Shown piece after piece: positions 22,595 through 33,520 of a stretch of DNA of 64,000 nt. Location: positions 108,166-172,165 of the forward strand of contig BGZK01001313.1 in assembly GCA_005406025.1 (NCBI GenBank), written 5' to 3'. The notes beneath the pieces are model-generated. The model made no database searches and was not told the origin of the DNA. It worked only from the letters and a program-made list of their open reading frames with translations. The position numbers were made by a program, and so were the translations under genes. Source of the stretch: Eumeta japonica (Eukaryota; Arthropoda; Insecta; Lepidoptera; Psychidae). The stretch's first letter is position 1; each line of letters opens with the position of its first letter.

Positions 22595-23295
22595 TGATAA
22601 AGATCAAAATGTCACCAAGACTAGGGTCATGATGTTTGAGAGAGGCCAAAGCGCGACTGAATGCGAGATATATATAGAAGATGAGAGTGTCGAACATGTG
22701 AAAGAGATTATATATTTGGGTGGTATGTTTCCAAATGATGGTACACATAATATAAATATTGAAAGGAAAGTGAATGCGATAATAAAGTGAATAGTGCTGC
22801 CTTGCTGGAAATTATTAATAGTAAAAGTGTCTCAAGAGAAGCACGTTTGGCTGTCCATAATGAGGTTCTGAGCACTACGCTTATGTATGGTAGTTAAAAT
22901 TAGGAACAGCAGGAGGAAAATGAAAGTAGAATCAATGCAGTGAAAATTTGATTTCTGTGTAATATGTGTGGAGTGTCTTTGAAGGATAGATATAGGAACA
23001 GTGATGTGGCAGAGCGGTGTGGTTTGAAGGAAGATGTAGTGACTAGAGTAGAAAAAGGTATGTTGCGATAGTTTTGCCATCTGGATAGAATGAATGCAAG
23101 TAGACAAACAGACAAAACAAATGCATAGAGCGAATGTGTGTGGTGGAAAGGTCAGTATTGATCGTCCTAGAAAATCCTATGCAGACGACGAGCTTGCATG
23201 AAAATCTCAGTGAGGCAAAAGAGATATGCAAAGATCATATCTCGTGAAAAATTGTAGCCTCTGCCTACCCTTTTGGGAAATAGGCACTAGTTTAT
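22595..23295 (+). pseudogene. RTE-like non-LTR retrotransposon ORF, C-terminal relic with 3' end
   Basis: The most complete family member here. In order: 'KTRVMMFERGQSATECEIYI' and 'EDESVEHVKEIIYLGGMFPN' (22615-22720), 'DGTHNINIERKVNA', 'SKSVSREARLAVHNEVLSTT' with 'LMYGS' (to ~22893), 'ENESRINAVKI', 'NMCGVSLKDRYRNSDVAERC' with 'GLKEDVVTRVEKGMLR', and 'RMNASRQTDKTN'. Then come 'DRPRKSYADDEL' and the terminal 'EAKEICKDH' followed by 'KIVASAYPFGK' near 23255-23280. The blocks lie in several frames with many stops, so it is dead. Compared with the 15-kb copy it keeps the 3' terminus. The minus-strand frames across it are shadows. Confidence 0.85.
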
Positions 23296-24537
23296 TTTAT
23301 TATTATTAAAATGTCGATCATAATTTTATATCCACACGAGTGGAGCCGCTAACAGAAGCATCTTTTATAAATGAATCATCATCATACAAGTGATCGATTA
23401 AAATAGTTCCTTTTTATGCCGCCAAGCCTGTGTTGATTTCGCGCTACAGATAAATAATTGGAATATAGAATTTAACAATTTAAATGTTTTAGCGTACCTA
23501 GTTCGATCATAACGTGCCAAGTAATAACTTATAAATGTTGAAGTTCATATTTTCTCGTTAGGAAATATAAACTTTAATGTAATAGTTAAATATAACGATT
23601 AACTATTACGATAGATAATAGTTATATTTAACTATTAAACTGAAAAATATTATATATTAATTTTTGTTGACATTTAATTTCATTGTTTAAAAGAATATTA
23701 CATTTTAAGAGCGTAGAGGTGTCATTGTATACATTTTTTCTTATTCACTTTTTTCCATTCACAAACGATTAAACATGGTTATGAAAAAAAACGGACAAAT
23801 TAGTTTTCACTGAACGCTAACGGATATCAAATCATGATTATCGTGAAAGGTATCTCACAATAAAAGTGAGTAAATAGGTTCTTGATCTATAATTTATTCG
23901 TTTTCGGATTTTATTATTTACTTTTATTCCTTTTAATGGCATTTGTGTCAACGATAAAATAAGAAAATAAGTTGCCCTTTTCTCAGTAAGTCAAACCATC
24001 TTGGTGTTTATTCAAACAAAGCAAGACCTAAACCAGTTTTAATTTTTCAAGCGAAGAATAGAAAAACACAGTTAAAAAAACTATCAATCTACAACCAGTT
24101 ATAAAACAGTATGGCTTAAAAAATACTTATCAAGAAAACACTGCACTATTTTAAATTTATGTATTTTCATTAAAACAAACTGAGTTCGGGTAGTAATTGT
24201 AGACCATTAAAACGGAGCCAAAGTATTTGCTTTGTTAAATGTAAATTGAGCAATTTAAGAGCTACGATGGAAAATATGAACTTACATATTATTGTAAAGA
24301 ATTTTATTAATACTCTATTTCAGTCATACTACATGCAACGTAAAATAAGAATCTTAAAGAAGAGGTGTATTAACGAATATTGCTGTGATACTAATAATTA
24401 TTACTTACCGAGTATATAATCTGAGCAATAGATTTGTATACGTGTTAGTGTAGTCCTTTTGAAAACATTTTAGCTGTTGAAAATCGATTACAAAATTTTT
24501 GCGTTGCTAACGGATTTGAACTGCGAATGTAACAGAG
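23296..24537. other. AT-rich stretch with one hairpin
   Basis: The hairpin at 23580-23637 is listed separately. No gene or repeat otherwise seen. Confidence 0.4.
23580..23637. repeat. perfect 17-bp inverted repeat
   Basis: 'taatagttaaatataac' at 23580-23596 is the exact reverse complement of 23621-23637. The 24-base spacer itself contains 'taactatta', a partial third copy. Confidence 0.65.
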
Positions 24538-25859
24538 TAGTCTGGTTCACAAGTGCCATTTTCCTCTTTTTCGGTTATTTTTCACAGAAAATTATGACTG
24601 AGGTGCCATTCGTTTCGGAATAATATCTAGACACTTTTTGAAAAATACCAAAGCTCGCTCGAAACAACTGCAAAAGTAGAATTAAGAAAACGAAAGAACA
24701 ATTAAGGAAAAAAAAGATAGGTTTGGTTTTTAGCGAATATCTCAAAATCTGTTTGAGATGCTCAAAATTTGCAAAAAATAACCAAAAAGAAGAAAAAATT
24801 TCATAAAAAAACTTTAATTTCCAACTCTACGGCTAATATTTACAATTTTAATAGAGCCGTATAAATAGGGCAAGAAACGGGTGGCACAGCGGCTGCGTGC
24901 GTTTCACTTTCTTTTTGTTTAACTAACTAAATATGAATATTAAGGAATGAGAAATTTAGGCACCACTGGAGACCATAAAAGAACAATAATTCATAAATGA
25001 TTCATTAATATTGCTATTTAGTTGCAAAAAATTGTTGATTAATACATACGTTTTTAGGCTATAAAATATTTTTTTAAGAAATGATTTTTTTTTTCTTAAT
25101 AATAATTAATTTTATTAACAAATAGATTACCAAAAAAAATTTAATATGTTATAAATAACCCATTTATTTACAATAACTATTTAAATAATGGAAGTTAAAT
25201 TTCTTTAAATTTATTTTCACTGTGTTTTAACAATAAAAAAACGAAATAACCTCGATATTAAAAAAAAAATTGTTCTTTTTAATTTTTCATATTTCAGATC
25301 TTCATTTGTTAATAAAAAAGTGAAATTTTTTATTAAATCCTCCAACGAGGATCTATTTTAAATCTATCTAAAAATGTATTCAAGAAGTAAAAAAATTTTA
25401 GATTTGTAATTTAACAATTATCTAGATTTTTATATAAGTATAAATCGATTACCATTCTTTCATGGTTCTTAGTGGTGCCTAAACTTTTTCATTTTCTAAT
25501 ATTTAATTAATTAAAAAAAAAGAACGTGAAGCGCATGCGGCCGCTGCGTCACACCTTTCTAGCCCTATTTTCACGGCACTATTAAAATTGTAAATATAGA
25601 GCCGTAGAGTTGATAAAAGTAAAACTTTTCTCTTTTGGATATTTTTATATTTTGAATATCTCAAATAGTTTTGAGATATTCGCTAAAAACAAACCTCTCT
25701 TTTTACTAAATTGCTTATAACTTTCTGCAATTTTTTCGAGCGGGATTTCGTATTTTCCGAAAAGGTTCTAGTATAATTCTTGAATCGAATGACAGCTCAG
25801 TTACAATTATCAGTGAAAAATAACCGAAAAAGTGGAAATGGCACTTGTGAACCAGACTA
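24538..25859. mobile_element. foldback-type DNA element with long inverted arms and TA duplication
   Basis: The left end 'gtctggttcacaagtgcca' (from 24540) is matched in reverse at the right end 'tggcacttgtgaaccagac' (to 25857). The element is flanked on both sides by TA (24538-24539 and 25858-25859). The inverted similarity continues inward for more than 400 bases per arm: 'ggttatttttcac', 'gcgaatatctcaaaa', 'tttacaattttaatag', 'gccgt', 'aatagggc' and 'taggcaccact' all recur in mirror order. The arms are about 24540-25005 and 25435-25857. The centre (~25.0-25.43 kb) is AT-rich and non-coding. TA duplication suggests mobilisation by a Tc1/mariner-type transposase. No transposase is encoded. 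Confidence 0.85.
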
Positions 25860-25924
25860 GACTCGTATCGCCAGTCTATTTTATATTGCGTAAAGTTTCA
25901 TTTACAAGCACGTTACTGTGGTAA

Positions 25925-26485
25925 AGACATGCTGTGATCATCTTGGCTGCAGTATCAAAATGTGCCGGTTCGATCTGTAAGATACCACACTCAGAATGTA
26001 GACGCAAAGTGGCAGCTTCCGTTGTTGCATTTCACCGGTGAATGAGAGTTCACTGGCCCACTCTCCTCTCCATCAGCCCACTTCCCCCTCCATGAAATAT
26101 ATAATTTTTTCCCAAAAGACCGGCAATGCACTGGTGACTCCTCTGGTATTACGAATGTCCCTGGGTAGCGGTGATCATCTGCTCTCTGGTCGCTCGCGTA
26201 CTCATTTGTCCCTTGAAAGTGCTATAAAAAGATACTTCTGAATCATATCCTCCTACAATCTTTTCGTTTCACACTGAGGAACTTGAATCTTAAGACCTTC
26301 ATATAAGCTAATACGTCGACAGCCTCTAGAAGTGACAACTTAATGTGTTCCCTGAGAGATGGGGCTAGTGTTGTAATTTTATATAAAAATTCATTAGTCA
26401 ATTTATCTATGATTTGGATTCGAACCCGGCATCTTCTCATTTGAAGGAATCGCTCTTGACCGTTTTCTTACTACCACTATATTGT
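25925..26485 (-). repeat. SINE-like repeat family S, full copy with tRNA-like pol III head
   Basis: On the minus strand the head reads 'tagtggtagtaag', like a tRNA D-arm/A box (~26482-26470), then 'ggttcgaatcc', a perfect B-box word (26416-26426 on the plus strand). The spacing suits a tRNA-derived RNA polymerase III promoter. Downstream come 'gaggtcttaagattcaag'-like and 'gattgtaggaggatatg' words shared with the 20.6-kb copy, then 'cagtgcattgccggtctttt', 'ctcattcaccggtgaaatgc', 'gaagctgccactttgcgtct' and 'ctgcagccaagatgatcac'. The last group is shared with the 6.5, 8.5 and 51.8-kb copies. At about 550 bp it is long for a SINE and may be composite. Confidence 0.6.
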
Positions 26486-26519
26486 TTATCAGAGCGTAAA
26501 AACAGTAAATAAAAGCCGC

Positions 26520-26800
26520 GAAATCTGTACCCACGCCCTGAGAGTCGAGAGTGGAAACTCATGTTTACTTATATTTAGCTCGTGTCCGAACTTCGTCGCG
26601 TCAATTACAGAATAAGAATAATAATCTCTAGTTATGCTCAACGAAATTATATTAAATGTAGTTAACTGTTGAAATTAGAGCCCAAGCTACCAAACTGTGA
26701 AAATACTACCAAAATCAGTCGTTTTTGTGTAATGCCGTAAAGATCAGGCAGACAGACAAAAATCTAAAATCCATTATTATAGATTAACATTCCCTCTCTA
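26520..26800 (+). repeat. RTE-driven SINE ('agctcgtgtccg..cttcg' head, 'gacagacaaaa' tail)
   Basis: The head 'tttagctcgtgtccgaactt' with 'cgtcgcgtc' at 26575, 'ctaccaaaatcagtcgtttt' at 26707 and the tail 'aggcagacagacaaaaatct' at 26750 follow the order of the widespread lepidopteran 'cccgcgacttcgtccgcg' repeats. Confidence 0.55.
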
Positions 26801-27295
26801 AATATTTGATTCTAATTAGATTTGTATAAACACAGGATCGTTTTATCATACAAGTACGTGGTATAGTCAAAGAGATACTATGACCGAATTACTACATCAT
26901 GCATCAGCAAGTTGCATAAGGGTGAAATACACAAATTTGAAAATTAGAAAGTATAAGATCATTTAAACATAGCTGTCAGCTAAGTGAGAAACTTGAAAAA
27001 TTGTAATTACAAAGGGTTAAAAAAGTTCTGATGTTCATATATTAATAATCGAAAGTATTACCGAAGTAGGGAAGTAAAAATTTCTATAGAAACTTCTATT
27101 AACTACTTAATTTATATTAATATTCAACGAATTAGCTAAAATAAGCGATGCTTGAAGACTTATCGATGATTGATCGAGATGTCGAAAATGAAAAATGATT
27201 TTGAACTTATGTATAAAAATTACTAGCTCTCGTAGTTCTATATCCGCGCAGGCGCAATTGTGTGGATATATAATCAATATCTTCGTCTTTTACTT
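26801..27295. other. AT-rich stretch, nothing assigned
   Basis: No supported feature. Confidence 0.4.
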
Positions 27296-27299
27296 CAAG

Positions 27300-27470
27300 A
27301 GATCTATTTCAATTGTGCTCACGATCCCGATCTCGTTTTCGATTGCCGTGTCCAACGCACGTGAGTTTTGTACAGTTGTGAAAATCCGAACCGGGATTGT
27401 AAATTGAATATTGGGAATTCGAATCAGGATTTGACGGGAATCAGAAATACAAATTACAGATTTCCATAAC
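27300..27470. repeat. cryptic hexamer-type repeat, copy 2
   Basis: 'gctcacgatcccgatctcg', 'ttttcgattgccg', 'aatccgaaccgggattg' and 'gggaattcgaatcagg' have the same loose 6-base alternation as at 3.74 kb. Open frames on both strands are incidental. Confidence 0.4.
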
Positions 27471-27539
27471 GAACGGTCACGGGGCACGCTTATCAATTTA
27501 ATCCGGTATATTCATTGTGCACTCTATTGGTTTTCGGTT

Positions 27540-27800
27540 TTTCGAGATGATATCCGTCCATTTTGCGGAAAATCTTCATTATAATGGGACGAAAACAAGA
27601 TGATAATGAAAAAAATCAAGCCATCAATGGATGAAGCAGACGACTAATAAACGTGAATGGATCAGCGAAGTTCAGTTCGCGCGCCGCGTCGATTCAAAAG
27701 AGCTTTCCGCCGACTCCCGTATAAACGAATTACCTATGTTGACACAACGGATTCGATTCAGCGCAACTTTGCGCCGAAAAAATATTATTTACCGACTGTG
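27540..27800. other. mixed-composition block, candidate conserved non-coding DNA
   Basis: 'cgcgcgccgcgtcgattc' and 'gctttccgccgactcccgta' lie among site-like words 'ttcattataatggg' and 'ccatcaatggatg' (Pbx/Exd-like ATCAAT). Inferred from composition only. Confidence 0.25.
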
Positions 27801-28425
27801 ATCTCTGGCGTATTTATTTTGAACTAAGTAAATATACCGGAACAAAGAATGATTGATCCAGATTGAAGCATTTATTTTAGCGTATTTTCGTCGAATTAAG
27901 AAGAATGTGCCAAAAGCACTAAATTATTACTTTTCACTTAGTGTATGCATGCACGTGTGTGCGTGCGTAAGCACGTTTGTGTGTGTATAGATCAGTTACA
28001 ATTTCGTACACGGTAATTTGAAAAGACTTAACTGAATTTAAATATACTGAAAAATTGATATCAATTGATCACATAGAATTTGAAAAATTTCGAAAATAAC
28101 ATTTTTTTAATGTTTTCTTTTCCAATTAATTTTTAAATTTAGAACTGATCCAAATTCTGTTTACCTCTATTCGTAATAATACTGCATTTGATTTGTAATG
28201 AATACATTTATTATAAGTACACGTAGGTAAAGGGTCCTGAGGCAAAAATCAGTGTTTATATATGTGGCATGTATCAGGTTATCATATAGACATAGAAAAC
28301 ACACAAACATACATGCTAAAAAATTAATTTTATTGTATAATATATATCATTATATATAATTTCATTGCCGTTACTGTGTAGCGCGCACAGTTGCACCGCA
28401 ATTTTTATTATTTAACGTGCTATAA
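27801..28425. other. AT-rich stretch with GT/CG-rich dinucleotide run
   Basis: 27943-27990 alternates 'gcacgtgtgtgcgtgcg' and 'tttgtgtgtgta', a Z-DNA-prone purine/pyrimidine tract. Nothing else supported. Confidence 0.45.
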
Positions 28426-28429
28426 CTCT

Positions 28430-28580
28430 CAGTTATAACAGGTCATTTATCATTACTAAATTTATATTACACTCTAGCTAAATAACATATTTCTAAATCA
28501 AGAAAGAATCATGTAAATTTGATCAGTAGTTTTCTAGCTATAAGCCCAAAAACGGACAGACAGACAAATAGAGACGTAGT
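28430..28580 (+). repeat. RTE/SINE-type repeat tail
   Basis: 'ttgatcagtagttttctagc' followed by 'aaaaacggacagacagacaa' is the usual 3' tail of the 'gacagacagac' repeat class. The head is not recognisable. Confidence 0.45.
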
Positions 28581-28609
28581 GTTTTATAACATATATGGAT
28601 GGATATAAC

Positions 28610-29060
28610 ACATACCACAAAGTGATGGGATCGCTACATGGGCGACGCGTCGATTGATTCAATCACTGGTATCCCCGACCTCTGCCACAGAAGAATAGGT
28701 TACAATAGTGGTTGTAACGGTGATTTCAGGTATCGACGCGTGTCGGTACCTTGGATTTCTTGTACAGTCACCTCGGAGAACGAATTTTCGTGGTGTGCAA
28801 AATGATGGACAGCGTTTACATATAATCAGACTTTATTACAGCACTGCTTACATTTACATACTCTGGTAATTTTTTATTGATGGCACATCCGCCATCTATA
28901 AATTATAGCATATGAGTTGCATATATTTTAATGAGAGGATATGGCCATGCGCTTTGTATTTTCATGCATGAGCGCCATATGAGCTTTGTATATAGATTCG
29001 CGGTCGTACCGTAATGGCCGCTGCGATTCTCGGCCTGTGATTGGTCCCCTTGTCCAGGAA
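28610..29060. other. mixed-composition block, unassigned
   Basis: 'ctacatgggcgacgcgtcg', 'ttgattcaatcactggtat' and 'gaatggccgctgcgattc'-like words stand out from the AT background. No translatable block, and no terminal repeats found. May be an unknown repeat. Confidence 0.2.
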
Positions 29061-29990
29061 AAATTTCATATGAAACCGCGGTATCACAATTTTTCTATTT
29101 ATGACATAATACGAAAAAACGCAATAAAACAAGCATGATAAAAATACTAAAAACACAAATAATATACAGGCAAACATTACAAAATATATAATTCTTTACA
29201 ACTAATCCCAACCCGGGTAATAAAAACACGACTATTCAAATCATTTATAAACACACACAATACAATAAAAACGTTAAAGAATTCTTAATCTAGTCCGTTT
29301 AATAAAACAAAATAATATATTTATTCACCAATTATTATTAAGAGCGCAGCTGTCCGTAAGAGTGGTGACAAACGATGCGTTAACGTACGTACTGCTTAAA
29401 ATGCCCATAAAGACTTGATTTAAAAGTAAAGGAAAATATAGTTATTAAAACTATATGTAGGAGGTTAGCTAAAATCGTCAACAACTTGTGAATTTCGCAA
29501 TAAGTAATGGAGACTACCCATAGCCTGATATCCCCTGAACTTTAAGCCTCTATACCTTTAAACATAGAGACACGTCATGCATTGACAATTATGGGATTCT
29601 AAAAATTGCTTGACCGTGTAGGGCAAGGAATATTTAAAATCATAACATTTAAATACTATCAATAAATGAGGGTTTGAAGAATAATATATTTTGTTATTCC
29701 TTTCTTATACAAATTGTAAATGGAAATTAAAGGGAATAGACGAGTCTAGTTTCAAACGAAAATAGAAAGAAAAAAGCTGTACGACAATGTAACAAAAAGA
29801 ATTTATTAAATTTATACTTCAGAACAGGCTTCGTTTTTGTTACAAATTGAAATATTTTTTAAATAATAATTTTTGAAAGGGTTTATATTTCCACTTTATT
29901 TAAGTGGGTAATTTACATGTTCTGTTTTTTTGTTAGGCGATGTCCACTGGCATATGTTCCGCTTGTACTCTTGTATATTTAAGCTTTTGC
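29061..29990. other. AT-rich stretch, nothing assigned
   Basis: No supported feature. Confidence 0.4.
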
Positions 29991-29999
29991 GACATTTTC

Positions 30000-30240
30000 T
30001 TCGCGCTTCTGTATAATACAGCGCAATAAACTAAGAGAGCAAGGTAAACGAATATACCAACCGACACGGCAAACAACGAGCGAGGGAATTATTATCGTCA
30101 TTTTTCAAATCGTTAAACTCGCCCCACGGCCCTAGGATTTCGTAGATCATCTTGACACGTGCGATCCATTTTGTCTCGCCCGCGCAGGCACGGAGCTGTA
30201 TTCGCACTGATTTAATATTTATAGATTAAACTGTGAATAG
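30000..30240. other. mixed-composition block, candidate conserved non-coding DNA
   Basis: 'aactcgccccacggccctag', 'cgatccattttgtctcgccc' and 'gcgcaggcacggagctg' form a dense non-AT island next to 'atttttcaaatcg' and 'ttaatatttatagatta'. No exon frame. Confidence 0.25.
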
Positions 30241-30878
30241 GATGAAACGTTCATATTTACATTGTGTTTTTCTTTTTCTCCTCTATTCGTGAATGAGGCC
30301 AATAAAAATACGATTGAACATAAAAAAAATATACATCTGATGAGCTCAGAAGAAAGTCTAGAAGATGGATAACATACTAAATAAAATTATGTAAATTACA
30401 AATTGCTTTTTGCGATGCCGTCGGGTTTTATAACTAGTATAATGAAAGAAATGTAATGATTAGAAATAAAAACTTACAAAATAAGCGCTTACAAAATTCT
30501 ACGTTAAATAAGCTTTTAGTCTAAAAACATTTTCTTGCGGTCCGTAGCCAAAAGTATAAAAAGGAATATTTATAGGACCGCCCAGATCTGTTCTTCCGTC
30601 CATATACAGTTTTAAATATCCTGCCATATCTTCATCGATTCTGACGATATTATATAGTTTCTGTAGCGACCCAGCAATGAAACGTACGGCATCTGTGTTT
30701 GAAATGCACTAAGAGTTTTTAAGTGAGCTTTCTACTGAGGACTATATTTTGCGGTTTATTGGCTTCCAAATTTGTAACTTTGTGTTTCCTCCTTTAATTT
30801 TTGAATGATCCGTTTTCAAAATTTGACAAGAATACAGTAAATAGAGCTTTGTACATAAATTAAGCGAAAATTGTTTTG

Positions 30879-32198
30879 ATCAAAATCAGAGGCGGCTCGT
30901 GACATATTTTTATGGGTGTTCAATAAAAATAAAAACAAAAAACAAGATCTTACCATTAACTTTATTTATATACAAAATCAATTCGCCGGTCTTTTTGGTG
31001 AGCGAAGATATCTATCACTTTCTACTGAGGTCATAGGAATAGTGCATACAATATTTAAAGTTTCATGCTTTCAGCAAATACAGATTCTAATGAAAATTCC
31101 ATAAAATGTTGAAGTAAAGCAACGGCGCTGTCAACATTGTGAAAATCTTCTCTATAAATTACTAATAACTCATTTTTAGTTTGGTTTTTCTAGGAAATTA
31201 TGCGGCATAAGCGTCGCATAAAAGTTCAGTCAATACAAAAAGTTTTCATTATTTAAATATGAAAGGAGCGATTGAGCTTGATTGTAGCTATTGAGATCAC
31301 TGTTATGACTGTCCATTATTGCTTGCATACACTCTTTCAGAGGCTCTAAATTATCGTGTATAGCTTTCACTGTACGTGTATTATAATTCCATTTCGTCTG
31401 TGGAGAGTAGTATTTTGTTTCCTGAGTACGGGAAACAAAATAATTTATTACTGTCTTCACAACCAAGGTGTTTTATATATTGTTCAGATTTAAAAGCACG
31501 CGTAAAAGTTTTAGTTTTCGAACGACATTTTGAGTAAGTGCAATTTCAGGCCGTGGTGGTCCCTTAGCTTTCAGTTCGAGACGCATTTCTAGAGTTTTTC
31601 ACAATGTTTAATAAAAATCACAATGTATTGTTCCATTTTTAACACAAACGTCGCGCACAAACTATTTTAATACGTAAATTACAAGAAACCACCGTAAAAT
31701 AACCAACAAACCGACACACGACACGACACTAATGACCGGTTTAAAATACACGTTTGTTTGTTTACGATGGACGGCAACAACGCATTTCTCCGCGCGTCAT
31801 TCGCCATGGCCACATGTGTCAATTTGTCACTCGCCAATGGCGTCGCCATCACACCGCGATCTGGCAACGTAGCGCAAGAGCGGCGCTCCAGATGAAGTTC
31901 ATTTCATACAAAATCTTTGTTTCACGCGTCGAACCGTGATGATGTTTTCGCACTCCTTGAATACAGTGCAAGAGATTGTACTAAAATTTGCTCCATAGGA
32001 GCGCAATCGCTGGCGCTCCACTCGTTGCAACTTAACACCAAATATGTTAGAGAACTCTAGTAAGCTGTTATTATGAGTGCATAGACAGGTATAGTAGAAT
32101 GTATATCTCTTATAGATTACATATAATATATTATTACATTTAATTGTGGGAGTGCACTGCACCAGCGCTCTTTAAGACGAGCCGCCTTTGATCAAAAT
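30879..32198 (-). mobile_element. hAT-superfamily DNA transposon, internally deleted, with intact 8-bp target duplication
   Basis: The direct repeat ATCAAAAT at 30879-30886 and 32191-32198 flanks ends reading 'cagaggcggctcgt' (30887) and, reversed, 'caaaggcggctcgt' (to 32190). An 8-bp duplication and short C-A-G-type inverted ends are diagnostic of hAT elements. The 1304-bp body carries minus-strand transposase pieces (see separate entry). The perfect target duplication, with one mismatch in the inverted ends, suggests a recent or well-preserved insertion of a non-autonomous derivative. GC-rich DNA around 31.75-31.9 kb belongs to the element, not to a host gene. Confidence 0.9.
30975..31590 (-). 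pseudogene. hAT transposase relic (ZMYM1-like / TTF-type)
   Basis: The minus strand gives 'RLELKAKGPPRPEIALTQ' (31585-31530), then in another frame 'RSKTKTFTRAFKSEQYIKHL' with 'GCEDSNKLFCFPYSG' (31530-31421). This is the TTF-type zinc-binding region of ZMYM1-like hAT proteins, with the characteristic 'LFCFPC'-like motif. It is followed at once by 'TKWNYNTRTVKAIHDNLEPL' and 'KECMQAIMDSHNSD' (~31400-31280), which matches a segment that normally lies several hundred residues further on ('TRWNSRxxxVxxxxxN'). The catalytic middle has thus been deleted. The C-terminal dimerisation region is hinted at by 'IVCTIPMTSVESDRYLRSPK' (31052-30985). Stops and frameshifts make it non-functional. Confidence 0.75.
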
Positions 32199-33190
32199 AT
32201 GTTAACAAGTTTTTCAGATATTCACAATTGTCAGTTGTCAATAGTAACTAAATTTAATCATCGGCTCATAAGGGCATGAAAGTGTGTTTTGATGCAATAA
32301 ATACCTATATTTGAGACCAGATTATTTTAAATTATGTTTTTTTTGTTATTTACAAGCAGGGATTTGATGCCGGTTTTAGTTAAACTTAATGCATTTCGAA
32401 ATTTAACGCCTTTTTGATTATCGGTATCGAGCCCGAATTTTACTCTTCTTTACAGCAGCTCCTTTTTCGTTTTCAAATGAAATAAAGTATTTTGGAAAGG
32501 TTCAGCCAACTTTGCAGAACTTAAACGATTAGTTTATTTTATAAATGGTGTCAGTTTTAAGGGGATAATAGGTCTGTTTCCAACACAACATCACGACGTA
32601 GTTTGACAATTTAAGTTGACTCGTCCACCGTGACGAGAAGAATGTTTTTCTAAATCGCATTTTTCTAGACACGCGGACGGCGCCATTGGTGATTTTTATT
32701 TATAATTTTAAGTGAAATTGAGAAGTAAGAACTTCAATTTTGTATGTGACAATTATCATTACAGATTTTAAGTCTCGTAGTCTTTGAAGTATAAGAAACA
32801 TCGAACGGATTTCGATGTGGTTTTTAACTTTCTATGAATGAAAATTACGACCGAAGTTTCGCTTAAGTTTAATCGCTCCGAATTCGGTTTAAGGAAAAAC
32901 GGTAGAATTCGACATTAAATTGGTTTTTCAGATTACTTTCATGAATTTAAGTTGAAATAAATACAACAATTCAGAAGGATTGACAAAAAATTATATTGAG
33001 AGAATAATTTTGTCAAAACTTCGTCATATTACTATATTCAGTAGTTCGAACATTTATTGTCTGAAATTTCTGAAATTAGTAGTGATGATACGGAGATAAC
33101 GGAAAGGGCGTCGAGGTCCACGTGCCGAGGTCGACCACCTACTATAAACCTATTATCCATATATACGTACCGCTACTTCAACGGCGATGG
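32199..33190. other. AT-rich stretch, nothing assigned
   Basis: 'tagacacgcggacggcgcca' at 32.67 kb and 'gtcgaggtccacgtgccgag' at 33.11 kb are short GC-rich spots. No gene supported. Confidence 0.35.
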
Positions 33191-33204
33191 ATTACTGAAA
33201 AGAT

Positions 33205-33520
33205 GACCACTAGCGATTTGAAATATCTTCGTTTATCGCTATGTGGAGAACCGCTCCAGCCTTAAGGCGGCCTATCTCCGGCGACAGCTTTATGTTGTTG
33301 ACCGCTGACAAACGGCTGCTCACCGTCACAAGGTAAAGCAATATACAGCATTTCGCAATAGCCTTCAAGCTGCTCGGCCTTTTCTTGACCTTCTTCAACA
33401 TTTTCCAACGTCCGGACACTCACTTAAGATCCCTTTCGCTTCCTTCGAGTATGCGTCGAAGGTGCCCGCTTTGACAAGGTGAGAAGCCAACGGGAAGGCT
33501 TTTTCAGACCCAAGTCAAAA
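33205..33520 (-). pseudogene. frameshifted protein-coding relic of unknown identity
   Basis: Three consecutive minus-strand blocks in different frames look like protein rather than chance. They are 'KAFPLASHLVKAGTFDAYSK' running into 'EAKGILSECPDVGK' (33510-33400), 'VEEGQEKAEQLEGYCEMLYI' (33400-33335), and 'LSPEIGRLKAGAVLHIAINE' (33290-33225). They use full amino-acid diversity and balanced charge, and the DNA is less AT-rich than its surroundings. The longest uninterrupted frame is 69 codons (33210-33419). I do not recognise the family. It may be a processed pseudogene, an unknown transposon ORF or a decayed host exon. There is no intron-like gap between blocks, which favours a processed copy. 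Confidence 0.4.

Noticed and set aside
22832..23231. Three minus-strand frames
   Set aside because: Antisense shadows of the RTE-like relic whose sense blocks are on the plus strand.
26405..26485. Genuine tRNA gene suggested by the B box and D-arm-like words on the minus strand
   Set aside because: No acceptor stem or anticodon arm can be paired, and the DNA continues into a SINE-like body.
31754..31939. GC-rich frame that looked like a host exon
   Set aside because: It lies wholly inside the TSD-bounded hAT element and has no transposase similarity.
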